DNA from: Allopontixanthobacter sp034376665
GTDB taxonomy: Bacteria > Pseudomonadota > Alphaproteobacteria > Sphingomonadales > Sphingomonadaceae
Reading direction: 5' to 3'
Assembly (NCBI RefSeq): GCF_034376665.1
Contig: NZ_JAXMJI010000001.1
Span: 7,327-71,326, forward strand
DNA: 64,000 nt
The notes under the pieces were generated by a model that saw only the letters and a program-made list of their open reading frames with translations, did no database searches and had not been told where the DNA came from. Position numbers and translations under genes: made by a program. Positions 53,291 to 62,009 of the stretch are shown here, in pieces (the stretch's first letter is position 1; every line of letters starts with the position of its first letter).

Positions 53291-55215
53291 ATCGCGGCCC
53301 TGACACCTGCGAACACGCCGCGCCCCGCCGTGCCGAAACCGGCGGCGGTCTGGTAGTGTTCATCCCACACATTTTCGACCCGGCCGAACAATTCGAATGT
53401 GTCGGTGACTTGCCAGCTGGCCCGGAGGTCGAGCACCGCATAGCCGCCAATCCGGACACTGCCCGCCGCATCGTCGAAACTGCGCGACACTAGCCGGAAA
53501 TCCCCGCCGAACCGGAAATCCTGCGGCGTCCAGTCGGCAGACAGGGTCGCCGCATGGCGCGGCCGCCGGGCCAATGAGTTCCCTTCGTTTGCCGATCCGC
53601 TGGTGCGGTTTTCCGTATCGATGAAGGCATAGACGGCGCGCGCCGCGAGATCATCGGAAATGGCCATGCCGCCTTCGACCTCCACCCCCTGCGCACGGGT
53701 CAATCTAATGTTCTGATAGGTGCCGAAGGGACGATCCGTGCAGATCGCATCGGCCATCCCGGAACAGGAGATGAAATCGATCTGGTTTTCGCTGTCGCGG
53801 CGGAAGATCGACAGGGCAAGAAACTCGTCCAGATTGCGGTCGCCGTAATCCAGCCCGACGTCAAAACTGGTGCTGCGCTCCGCTGCCAGTGTCTGATTGC
53901 CGAAATCGGAAAACAGCTGGAACAGTGTGGGGGCCTTGAAACCCTCGCCGAAACTGGTGCGCAGCCGCCAATCGGAACCCAGCTCAAAGGCGGCATCCGC
54001 GCCGAAGGTTACCGCGCTGCCGAAACGGCTGTGATCGTCCAGGCGCGCCCCGGCGTTGATCAGGAATTTCCCTTCGTGATCGAAGCTCAACTGACCATAG
54101 GCGCCGCCGATATTGGCCCTCTTCTCGGTATCGAAGGTGGATGAAAAGCGGGTCCTTTCGTACTCGCCGCCCAGCCGCAGGGAAAATGCGCGGTCCAGAT
54201 CCCATTTGCTGCGGAGTTCGGCGCGTTCACTGCGGCCATCGGTACTGAACGATGGGTCCGCGCCAGACAGCGGATCGAAGCTGTCCCGTTCGATATCCGC
54301 GAAGGACAGGCTGGCCACAACCGACACATCGTCGAAGCTCAACTCCGCGCCGGTCAGGGCGAAAAATTCCCGCGTGTCCTGATATTCGGCGGTGTCTGCA
54401 AGCGTAAACAGGGGCGCGGGAAAGCCGTCGATATCGAGCCGTCCATCGCTGTACCGGGCGGATCCTATCAGGCTCACCTGGTGGTTGATATCCAGCCTGC
54501 CGCGCCCGCCGATCTGCCATTGGCGGAACCCGTCCGGTTCGGTGCCACTTGCGGCCGTGGAAAAGCCGTCCGTCCTGAAATATCCGCCATCGAATGCCAG
54601 TGACCCGGCGTCGCTCGACAGGCCCCCGCTGGCCCGCCCGTAGAAACTGCCCCGCGCACCATATTCAGCCGAAAAAGAGAGATCGTCCGCCTGCGCCGAA
54701 GTTACCGCCAAGACGCCGCCAATTGCCTGGCTGCCCCAGATCACGCTGTTGGAGCCGCGCAGCAACTCCAGCTTCGAAATCGCGCCCGGCAGCAGGTTTC
54801 CGAAATCAAACCCTCCGCCCGGCGATGCCCGGTCTGCCACCCTCACGCCGTCGATCACGACCAGCAATTGTTCCGCCTCCGCGCCGCGGACACGAACGCC
54901 GGTGAAACCGCCCACGCCGCCGTTGCGGCTGATGGTGACGCCGGGCGTACGCTGTAGGATGCGGGTCAGGTCCGGACCCTGGACGGAATCGATTTCAGCC
55001 TTGCCGATAATGCTGACCGGCTGCCCGGTGGCAGTAATCCGGTCATTCATTCCGCTGGCCACCACGGTGATATAGGTATCGCGGATGCGGTGCGTCAGGA
55101 CGATCGATTCATCTCCCGCATCCTCCTCCGCGAGAGCAGGATCGGCCACCTCCTGCGCCGCCAAGGGCACCGAGTAACACAAGGAACAACCAAGCAATAA
55201 CAGATATCTGGACAT
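53287..55215 (-). CDS. btuB: TonB-dependent outer membrane receptor, vitamin B12 type (BtuB-like)
   Basis: A 642-residue outer-membrane receptor. Signal peptide MSRYLLLLGCSLCYSVPLA is followed by a TonB-box-like DTYITVVASG, the plug (GQPVSIIGKAEIDSVQGPDL, ILQRTPGVTISRNGGVGG, VRVRGAEAEQLLVVIDGV) and a beta-barrel ending in YQTAAGFGTAGRGVFAGVRA. Length fits BtuB (about 600-640). The ATG at 55215 has a GGAGG site five bases upstream. It lies directly below a cobalamin riboswitch and overlaps the binding-protein start, so it is the first gene of the B12 uptake operon. Confidence 0.93.
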   Translation of the reverse strand: MSRYLLLLGCSLCYSVPLAAQEVADPALAEEDAGDESIVLTHRIRDTYITVVASGMNDRITATGQPVSIIGKAEIDSVQGPDLTRILQRTPGVTISRNGGVGGFTGVRVRGAEAEQLLVVIDGVRVADRASPGGGFDFGNLLPGAISKLELLRGSNSVIWGSQAIGGVLAVTSAQADDLSFSAEYGARGSFYGRASGGLSSDAGSLAFDGGYFRTDGFSTAASGTEPDGFRQWQIGGRGRLDINHQVSLIGSARYSDGRLDIDGFPAPLFTLADTAEYQDTREFFALTGAELSFDDVSVVASLSFADIERDSFDPLSGADPSFSTDGRSERAELRSKWDLDRAFSLRLGGEYERTRFSSTFDTEKRANIGGAYGQLSFDHEGKFLINAGARLDDHSRFGSAVTFGADAAFELGSDWRLRTSFGEGFKAPTLFQLFSDFGNQTLAAERSTSFDVGLDYGDRNLDEFLALSIFRRDSENQIDFISCSGMADAICTDRPFGTYQNIRLTRAQGVEVEGGMAISDDLAARAVYAFIDTENRTSGSANEGNSLARRPRHAATLSADWTPQDFRFGGDFRLVSRSFDDAAGSVRIGGYAVLDLRASWQVTDTFELFGRVENVWDEHYQTAAGFGTAGRGVFAGVRAAM

Positions 55216-55322
55216 AACACCTCCGAAACAAGCGACATAAATGTCGCTCACAACGGAAGGGACGCCGGGCGCGCCGATCCATCTGCCTCCGACACACCCC
55301 GTCCGGCGGCTGAACGACCGAA

Positions 55323-55505
55323 CATGGGCAGGTCTCCTGGCTCCCGGATCAGCATCTGCGCCCCGCCTTCCCGGCATCCGCGAACGAACCCCAGTGGCAT
55401 TATGGAGCGCAAACTCCCCGGTCACAGTTGCGGGGGCAGCGCGAGGTTCGGGGACATCCCCTCACTCGCTTCCCTCTTAGGCCCGCGCGGTATGTTTTGG
55501 CGCGG
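55323..55505 (-). promoter_or_regulatory. cobalamin riboswitch
   Basis: On the minus strand the conserved blocks occur in the known order: GGGAAGCGAGTGAGGGG, CCGCAACTGTGACC, ATGCCACTGGGG, GCCGGGAAGGCGGGG, and CCAGGAGACCTGCCCATG near the 3' end. It lies 108 bases upstream of btuB. Coenzyme B12 binding would lower btuB expression. The remaining bases of this 410-base gap, toward the SleB gene, hold no other feature I can name. Confidence 0.93.
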
Positions 55506-55625
55506 ACAACCCATGACGTAGGCTGACGGATAGGCCTGCCGCAGGCAGATCGCAAGGCCCGTTTATGGCGGGTTTGTCGTCCGATCAGGATCTTCACCAT
55601 CCGCCTTAACCGTGCCGCCGATTGT

Positions 55626-56864
55626 GTGCCGCAAAAGGACAGCGCGGAGGCTCGCATCGCCCGGCGGCAGTCTGGATGCTACGCGCCGGACCCACGGCAA
55701 CGCCAATCTGCGCAAGCCGCATTGCAAGCGAGAGTTTTCCTGTCCCCATTGCCGCCCTTCCATGACGAGCCAGCCCCGGCGGACTTCCGCATCCGGGTTA
55801 GCCGCAATGCGCGCGGCATCGGGGCGCGGCGCAGATCCAAACATCGGGGACGGCGCATCGCGGCGCTGGCCGCGGCGATCGCCGTGCCCGCATTCGCCGC
55901 GCCGGGAGACTGGCAGCCGCTTCAAGCCCTCGGGTCTCAGGAAACAGCCATTACCGCTTCGGCGGCGCCGATGCCGTTTGAACAGCCGGGCAGCAGTTTT
56001 CCCGGTTCGGCCTTCTACTACCTCGAAGATGCGCCGCGCATGGAACTTGCCGCCAGCACCGCTGCGACCCCGTTGTTCGACATTACCGGCACCGGAAGCC
56101 TCGAGGCCGAACAACTTGCCGCAAGCCGGAACGCCGGCCCTGCTGCGCGGTCCTTCATGGCGTCAGGTGACGGGGTCGCCAAGGCGCGGGCGCTGCAGTG
56201 CCTGACATCGGCGATCTATTACGAGGCAGCTAGCGAAACGGCCGGCGGACAGCGGGCGGTGGCGCAGGTGGTGCTGAACCGGGTGGCGCATCCAAGTTAT
56301 CCCGGCAGCGTCTGCGGGGTGGTCTATCAGGGTTCGGAACGGAGCACCGGCTGCCAGTTCAGCTTCACCTGCGATGGCTCTCTCGCACGCAAACCCGCGG
56401 CGGCGGCGTGGGACCGCGCGCGCCGGATCGCACAGGACGCCCTGCTGGGCGAAGTCTACCAGCCGGTCGGCCTCGCCACGCATTATCACACGATCTGGAT
56501 CGATCCCTATTGGGCCGACAGCCTTCACCCGGTCGGCACCATCGGCGCGCACCGGTTCTATCGCTGGCGCGGTGCGGCGGGCCAGCCGGGCGCATTCCGG
56601 ACGAGCTATTCCGGCTACGAACCGCCAGCCGCGGCTTCAGCGCGCAGCGCCGGAGCTATTGACGCCGTTCCCGCTGCACCGCCAATTGCTACGGCAAGGC
56701 CTCGCACCCCGGCCAGCATCCAAGCCGCGCCGCCACCGTCCTATCCCGCTGCCGTCACCGAGCGCGGCGGAGACCGGCTGTTCAAGGCGGAAAACCTGCC
56801 CGAAGCGAGCGGCATCCGGCCTGAATATGCCAACAGCGGACGGTGGATTTCCGAGCCGAAGTAG
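55626..56864 (+). CDS. SleB-type cell wall hydrolase
   Basis: About 412 residues if started at GTG 55626. A hydrophobic stretch at about residues 77-92 (IAALAAAIAVPAFAAPG) could be a signal anchor, preceded by a basic region. The hydrolase domain (residues about 190-320) is clear: ALQCLTSAIYYEAASETAGG with the catalytic-type Glu, AVAQVVLNRVAHPSYP, CGVVYQGSERSTGCQFSFTCDG and THYHTIWIDPYWADSL. It would cleave peptidoglycan. The start is uncertain: there is no ATG before the hydrophobic part and no good ribosome site. A Pro/Ala-rich tail follows. Confidence 0.85.
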   Translation: MPQKDSAEARIARRQSGCYAPDPRQRQSAQAALQARVFLSPLPPFHDEPAPADFRIRVSRNARGIGARRRSKHRGRRIAALAAAIAVPAFAAPGDWQPLQALGSQETAITASAAPMPFEQPGSSFPGSAFYYLEDAPRMELAASTAATPLFDITGTGSLEAEQLAASRNAGPAARSFMASGDGVAKARALQCLTSAIYYEAASETAGGQRAVAQVVLNRVAHPSYPGSVCGVVYQGSERSTGCQFSFTCDGSLARKPAAAAWDRARRIAQDALLGEVYQPVGLATHYHTIWIDPYWADSLHPVGTIGAHRFYRWRGAAGQPGAFRTSYSGYEPPAAASARSAGAIDAVPAAPPIATARPRTPASIQAAPPPSYPAAVTERGGDRLFKAENLPEASGIRPEYANSGRWISEPK

Positions 56865-56987
56865 CTGCCCGCCACTGGCTCCATCCGGAAGTTAACGGCT
56901 TCTCAACCGTGTATCGGAACGCCGCCTTAGTGCCGCGGTTCTACTGGATGGACCACGCTAATCGACCAATCGAGGGTATTTCCCGGC

Positions 56988-57338
56988 ATGACCGTCTATT
57001 TCGCCGCCGCGCGCACCGCAATCCAGTCACCGGTTGCACGCGCGCTGTCCCGCCGCACACCGGGCAGACCCGCGAACGACAACGCGGCAGTGGGCGGTCT
57101 CCAGGCCAACGACGATGTGATCCATGCGGCGCTGCGCCACTTCGGCGCGCACGGCATGGGCGCCGCGCGCCAGGCCCGCGCGCAGGCCGAAGCGGCGTTC
57201 TTCGCGGGTGACCGGCAAGGGTATGACTGGTGGCTCGGCATCTGCCGCGCGCTCGACAAGCGGATCGCCGGACAGCTCGAAGCCGGCACGATATCGGCAA
57301 CAGCTCAAGACACCGGAAGAAGCTTTCCCGCCGCCTGA
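56988..57338 (+). CDS. small conserved hypothetical protein
   Basis: A 116-residue soluble, Ala/Arg-rich protein. The conserved-looking part is VIHAALRHFGAHGMGAARQA followed by AEAAFFAGDRQGYDWWLGIC and RALDKRIAGQL, a pattern I recognise from Erythrobacteraceae and other sphingomonad genomes, without function. A PANDNAA segment precedes it. It lies between the cell wall hydrolase and the diguanylate cyclase gene on the same strand. Confidence 0.7.
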   Translation: MTVYFAAARTAIQSPVARALSRRTPGRPANDNAAVGGLQANDDVIHAALRHFGAHGMGAARQARAQAEAAFFAGDRQGYDWWLGICRALDKRIAGQLEAGTISATAQDTGRSFPAA

Positions 57339-57471
57339 ATTGCTGATCCCGCCCGGGCAATACGTTAACGCATGGCAGCCCGCACATTCCTGCCGATCCC
57401 GCCCAGGAAAATCGCGTGAAGGTAAGGGGCGGGTTAACCATTCGGTGATATCTCCGGGCTAGGACCAGTCA

Positions 57472-59448
57472 ATGGCCAAGGGCGACCCCACAGCGTGGAT
57501 TAAAGCGATCCTGGCGTATTTTCTGCCGGGAGATACGCTGTCCGAGCGGGTTCGCCGGATACTGGTCCGTTCGCTCTACACCCAGCCTTCCAGTCTTGCC
57601 ATCGGCGCGCTTGCGGGAATCTTCTCCGCCGGGGTCGTGGCCATCGGCAGCCGGGAACCGATGCTTGGCGCGGCGGCCATAGCGCTCGCCGTCGTTGCCA
57701 TAGCCCGGGTAACCGCGGCCTACCGGCTGTCGCCCGATGATGACGGCCACAGCACGCGCAAGCTCGAAGTCATCTATGAAATCGGCGCGTTCACTTACGC
57801 CCTGCTGCTGGGATCGGTGGCGGCGCTGACATTGCTGCTGGAAATCGGCACCCAGTGGGAAGTGCTGATGGCAGCCAATGCCATGTGTTACGGGGTCGGC
57901 ATCTGCGCCCGCAACGCGGGGCGTCCTGCCATCGCAATGGGCCAGCTTGCCCTGACCGTGGTGCCGGTGCTGCTGGTCTGCCTGTATATCGGTACGTTCG
58001 CCTATATCACGCTGGCCGTGACAATCGGGCTGCTCTTGCCCGCGATGGCGTCGATCACCCTCAACGTCTTCCAGGTCCTGCGCGATTCCATCTCCTCTGC
58101 CGAAACCAGCGCGCTGCTGGCGGCAAAGATGCAGGGACTTGCGCGGACCGATGTGGTGACCGGCCTCGCCAACCGGGCCGGGCTAAACCATGCAATGGTC
58201 GAAACGCTGATGGATCTTCCGGACGGCCGGATGCTCGCACTGTTCTGGCTCGACCTCGACCGGTTCAAGGAAGTCAACGATCTGCTCGGCCATCCGGTGG
58301 GGGACCGCGTGCTTGCGGAAATCGGCCGCCGTCTACGCGCAGCGTCCTCCGTCGACGCGACCGTATCGCGGTTCGGGGGCGACGAATTCATCATCCTTGC
58401 CGAGGTCTCCAGCCGTCTCGAATGCGAAAAGCTCGCGGGGCGGCTGCTCGACGAGATCATCCGCCCGGTGCGGATCGACGGCGACCGGCTGGAAGTTCGG
58501 GCTTCCATGGGCATTGCCATCCTGCCGGAAGACGGGATCGATTCCGACACGCTGATGCAGCGCGCCGATCTCGCGCTGTACCACGCGAAGGTCAACGGGC
58601 GGAATCAGCTGTGTTTCTACACCCCCGCGATGAGCCGCGACCTGGTCCGCCGGCGCGAGATCGAGGCCGAACTGCGCTCCGCCATCGTCAAGAACGAACT
58701 GTCGATCTTTTTCCAGCCGATCGTCGACCTGGAAACGGGCAAGATCCGCACATTCGAAGCCTTGGTGCGCTGGTTCCATCCGCAGAAGGGCGAGCTGAAA
58801 CCCGACTAATTCATTCCGGTGGCGGAAGAAACCGGGGTTATCGTCACGCTCGGCAACTGGATCACCGCGCAGGCGGCGAAGGCCTGCGCCGGTTGGCCCG
58901 AGGATGTGACGCTGGCGGTCAATCTTTCGCCGATGCAGATCAAGGCCCCCGGCGCAGCCCTTGGCATCCTGACCGCATTGCGCGATGCCGGGCTCCATCC
59001 TTCACGGCTGGAACTGGAAGTGACCGAAAGCCTGTTCCTCGATGACAATCACGCGACCAACAGCTTCATCGAGGAGCTGTCCGCCGCCGGGGTCCGTTTC
59101 GCGCTCGACGATTTCGGCACCGGCTATTCCTCGCTCAGTTACATCCACAAATATCCGTTCAAGAAAATCAAGGTCGATCGCAGCTTCGTGTCCGGCCCGA
59201 ATGTCGGCCGCAAGAGCGACGCGATCATCCGGGCGGTGGCCGAACTGGGTGCCAATCTGGAAATGGAAATCGTCGCCGAGGGGCTGGAAACGGTCGAACA
59301 GGTCCGGGCCGTGCGCGAAGCAGGCTGCACCTTGGGCCAAGGGTATTACTTCAGCCGCGCGGTGCCTGATTACCTCGCCGCCATGCTGCTGGCGCAGGAA
59401 CGCGATGGCGAACTTTGCAAGGCGGAAGCCAAGCGCAAGGCCGGCTAG
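57472..59448 (+). pseudogene. membrane GGDEF-EAL cyclic-di-GMP protein interrupted by an in-frame stop
   Basis: One continuous 659-codon frame broken once by TAA at 58807-58809 (codon 446). Six membrane helices (about residues 40-200) precede a GGDEF domain with an intact RFGGDEFI motif near residue 301 and a DVVTGLANRAGLNHA start. The EAL motif (EALVRW, residue 429) lies just before the stop; beyond it the same frame continues at FIPVAEETGVIVTLGNW and contains LELEVTESLFLDD, DDFGTGYSSLSYIHKYPF and VAEGLETVEQV. In the family this stop position is normally Glu (PDEFIPVAEETG), so a single GAA-to-TAA change explains it. A truncated protein with a diguanylate cyclase half may still be made; a GTG at 58819 could start the EAL half. 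Confidence 0.88.
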
Positions 59449-59697
59449 AAATTTCATTCCGCCAAGTCTCGGATAGCCGCTGCTAGCTGAAAAGGCTCGC
59501 TTGGGCGCACACAATCGCTACTGCGAACTATTTGCAAAGATAGTTGCTGTGTACGCACCTTTGTCAGTTGCAATCGTTGCACCCGCCGCCTAGGTCAAAG
59601 CTCGTTTTCACGGGCGCGGCCTTGTCGCGGGACTTGGCACGCGCCGACCATCTGGTTTTCGTCTCGTCCCGCAACCGTAGAAGGACATCTCGCGCAT

Positions 59698-60660
59698 ATG
59701 GCCCGCAAAAAAATCGCCCTGATCGGCTCCGGCATGATCGGCGGAACACTCGCCCACCTCGCCGCGAAGAAGGAAATGGGCGACATCGTCCTGTTCGACA
59801 TCGCCGAAGGCATGCCGCAGGGCAAGGCGCTCGACCTCAGCCAGTGCGGCCCGATCGAAGGCTTCGACGCGAAGATCACCGGAACCAACGATTACGCCGA
59901 TATTGCCGGGGCGGATGTGGTGATCGTAACCGCAGGCGTACCGCGCAAGCCGGGCATGAGCCGCGACGATCTGCTCGGTATCAATTTGAAGGTGATGAAG
60001 TCCGTAGGCGAAGGCATCAAGAACAACGCGCCCGACGCGTTCGTGATCTGCATCACCAACCCGCTCGACGCGATGGTGTGGGCGCTGCGCGAATTTTCCG
60101 GCCTGCCGCACAACAAGGTGGTCGGCATGGCGGGTGTGCTGGACTCGGCCCGCTTCGCCACCTTCCTTGCATGGGAATTCGGCGTTTCGGTGAAGGACGT
60201 AAACGCCTTCGTGCTCGGCGGCCACGGCGACACGATGGTGCCGGTCCTGTCCTATTCCACGATCAACGGCATCCCCGTGAAGGATATGGCCAGGATCAAG
60301 GGCATCGACGAAGCGCGCCTCGACGAAATCGTCAAGCGCACCCGCGCGGGCGGCGGTGAAATCGTCCAGCTGCTTGGCAATGGCTCAGCCTATTACGCCC
60401 CCGCCACCAGCGCGATCGCCATGGCCGAGGCCTATCTGGGCGACAGCAAGCGCATCCTGCCCTCCGCCTCCTATGTCGAGGGCAAATATGGCCTCAACGG
60501 ACTTTACGTGGGCGTCCCTACCGTGATTGGCGCTGGTGGCACCGAAGACGTGATCGAAATCGAATTGTCGGACGAAGAACGCGCGAACCTCACCGTCAGC
60601 GTCGATGCGGTCAAGGAACTGCTCGAAGCGTGCAAGGCGCTGGATAGCTCGCTGGCGTGA
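59698..60660 (+). CDS. mdh: malate dehydrogenase
   Basis: NAD-dependent TCA-cycle enzyme oxidising malate to oxaloacetate. The 320-residue LDH-like form typical of alphaproteobacteria shows the NAD motif LIGSGMIGGTLAHL, VTAGVPRKPGMSRDDLL, the substrate Arg in the same loop, ICITNPLDAMVW and the catalytic His in VLGGHGDTMVPV. It is first in a TCA gene group; the 250 bases upstream carry its promoter region, where I see no distinct signal. Confidence 0.97.
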   Translation: MARKKIALIGSGMIGGTLAHLAAKKEMGDIVLFDIAEGMPQGKALDLSQCGPIEGFDAKITGTNDYADIAGADVVIVTAGVPRKPGMSRDDLLGINLKVMKSVGEGIKNNAPDAFVICITNPLDAMVWALREFSGLPHNKVVGMAGVLDSARFATFLAWEFGVSVKDVNAFVLGGHGDTMVPVLSYSTINGIPVKDMARIKGIDEARLDEIVKRTRAGGGEIVQLLGNGSAYYAPATSAIAMAEAYLGDSKRILPSASYVEGKYGLNGLYVGVPTVIGAGGTEDVIEIELSDEERANLTVSVDAVKELLEACKALDSSLA

Positions 60661-60715
60661 TCGCGCCGCACACCTCGAATTCAGAAATCGATCAAGACAG
60701 TTCGGAGCCCATTGA

Positions 60716-61606
60716 ATGTCCATCCTCGTAAACAAACACACCAAGGTCATCACACAAGGGATGACCGGTGAAACCGGAACGTTCCACACCCAGCAGGCGC
60801 TCGATTACGGGACGCAGATGGTCGGCGGCGTGACTCCCGGGAAAGGCGGCACGACGCATATCGGCCTGCCCAATTTCAACACCGTGCGCGAAGCCAAGGC
60901 CGCCACCGGCGCGACCGCATCGTGCATCTATGTTCCGCCGCCATTTGCTGCTGATGCGATCTGCGAAGCGATCGATGCCGAGATGGAATTGATCATCACC
61001 ATTACCGAAGGCATTCCAGTGCTCGATATGGTTCGGGTAAAGGCCGCGCTGCGCGGTTCCAACTCGCGCCTGATCGGGCCGAACTGCCCCGGCGTGCTGA
61101 CTCCCGACGAATGCAAGATCGGCATCATGCCCGGCTCCATCTTCAAGAAGGGCAGCGTCGGCGTGGTTTCGCGTTCCGGCACGCTGACTTACGAAGCGGT
61201 GCACCAGACCACGATGGTCGGCCTCGGCCAGACCACTGCGGTCGGCATCGGCGGCGACCCGGTCAACGGGACCAATTTCATCGACGTGCTCGACCTGTTC
61301 CTGTCCGACGATGAAACCAAGTCGATCATCATGATCGGCGAGATCGGCGGCAGCGCGGAAGAAGAAGCGGCCGAATTCATCGCCGAACAGGCGAAGCTGG
61401 GCCGCAGCAAACCGATGGTCGGTTTCATCGCCGGCCGCACCGCCCCTCCGGGCCGGCGCATGGGCCATGCGGGCGCCATCGTTTCAGGCGGCAAAGGCGG
61501 CGCGGACGACAAGATCGCGGCGATGGAAGCTGCGGGTATCCGTGTTTCGCCCTCGCCTTCGGAACTCGGCACCACGCTGGATGCGATGCTGAAGGAGCTG
61601 GTGTAA
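60716..61606 (+). CDS. sucD: succinyl-CoA synthetase alpha subunit
   Basis: Couples succinyl-CoA cleavage to nucleoside triphosphate formation. The 296-residue protein has the CoA-binding start LVNKHTKVITQGMTGETG, TPGKGGTTHIGLPNFNTV, GPNCPGVLTPDECKIGIMP, and the active-site phospho-His in RRMGHAGAIVSGGKGG. Usually the beta subunit gene sucC is immediately upstream, but here mdh is 56 bases before it and no sucC is visible in the window. Confidence 0.97.
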   Translation: MSILVNKHTKVITQGMTGETGTFHTQQALDYGTQMVGGVTPGKGGTTHIGLPNFNTVREAKAATGATASCIYVPPPFAADAICEAIDAEMELIITITEGIPVLDMVRVKAALRGSNSRLIGPNCPGVLTPDECKIGIMPGSIFKKGSVGVVSRSGTLTYEAVHQTTMVGLGQTTAVGIGGDPVNGTNFIDVLDLFLSDDETKSIIMIGEIGGSAEEEAAEFIAEQAKLGRSKPMVGFIAGRTAPPGRRMGHAGAIVSGGKGGADDKIAAMEAAGIRVSPSPSELGTTLDAMLKELV

Positions 61607-61700
61607 GCGGGATGCTGGGCCGGGTTTTGCAGGGTTGCGCTTCGGGGGCCCAGTTGCTCCGGGCGCTCCAGCAGCATTCCGGTCGGTAAGGTGAAAGGAA

Positions 61701-61997
61701 GTGCGCCCCGCCTGGGTCTACATCATGGCCAGCAAGCGAAACGGAACGATCTATATCGGCGCTACCACCAATCTGCCGCTGCGGGCTTTCCAGCACAAAT
61801 CGGGGGCGGTTCCGGGGTTCACGCGCGAATACGGCTGCAAGCTGCTCGTCTGGTTCGAACAGCATGAGAATATTGCGGACGCCCGTGCGTTCGAACAACG
61901 GATGAAGAAATGGAACCGGGCATGGAAGCTCAAACGTATCGAGGAACACAATCCGCAATGGCTCGACCTGTATCCGCAGCTCGCCTCGGCAGTTTGA
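61701..61997 (+). CDS. GIY-YIG nuclease superfamily protein
   Basis: A 98-residue single-domain protein of the UPF0213/YhbQ-like group: VYIMASKRNGTIYIGATTNL holds the GIY-YIG-like core (YIM ... IYIG) with the Arg two turns on (LPLRAFQHKSG), followed by KLLVWFEQHENIADARAFEQRMKKW. Catalytic activity is not certain for this small group. It is inserted between sucD and sucA, with the start 95 bases after sucD. Confidence 0.88.
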   Translation: MRPAWVYIMASKRNGTIYIGATTNLPLRAFQHKSGAVPGFTREYGCKLLVWFEQHENIADARAFEQRMKKWNRAWKLKRIEEHNPQWLDLYPQLASAV

Positions 61998-62009
61998 GGA
62001 CGTCCGACC

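Noticed and set aside
59544..60359. Open frame overlapping mdh on the same strand
   Set aside because: Arg/Pro-rich out-of-frame shadow of mdh.
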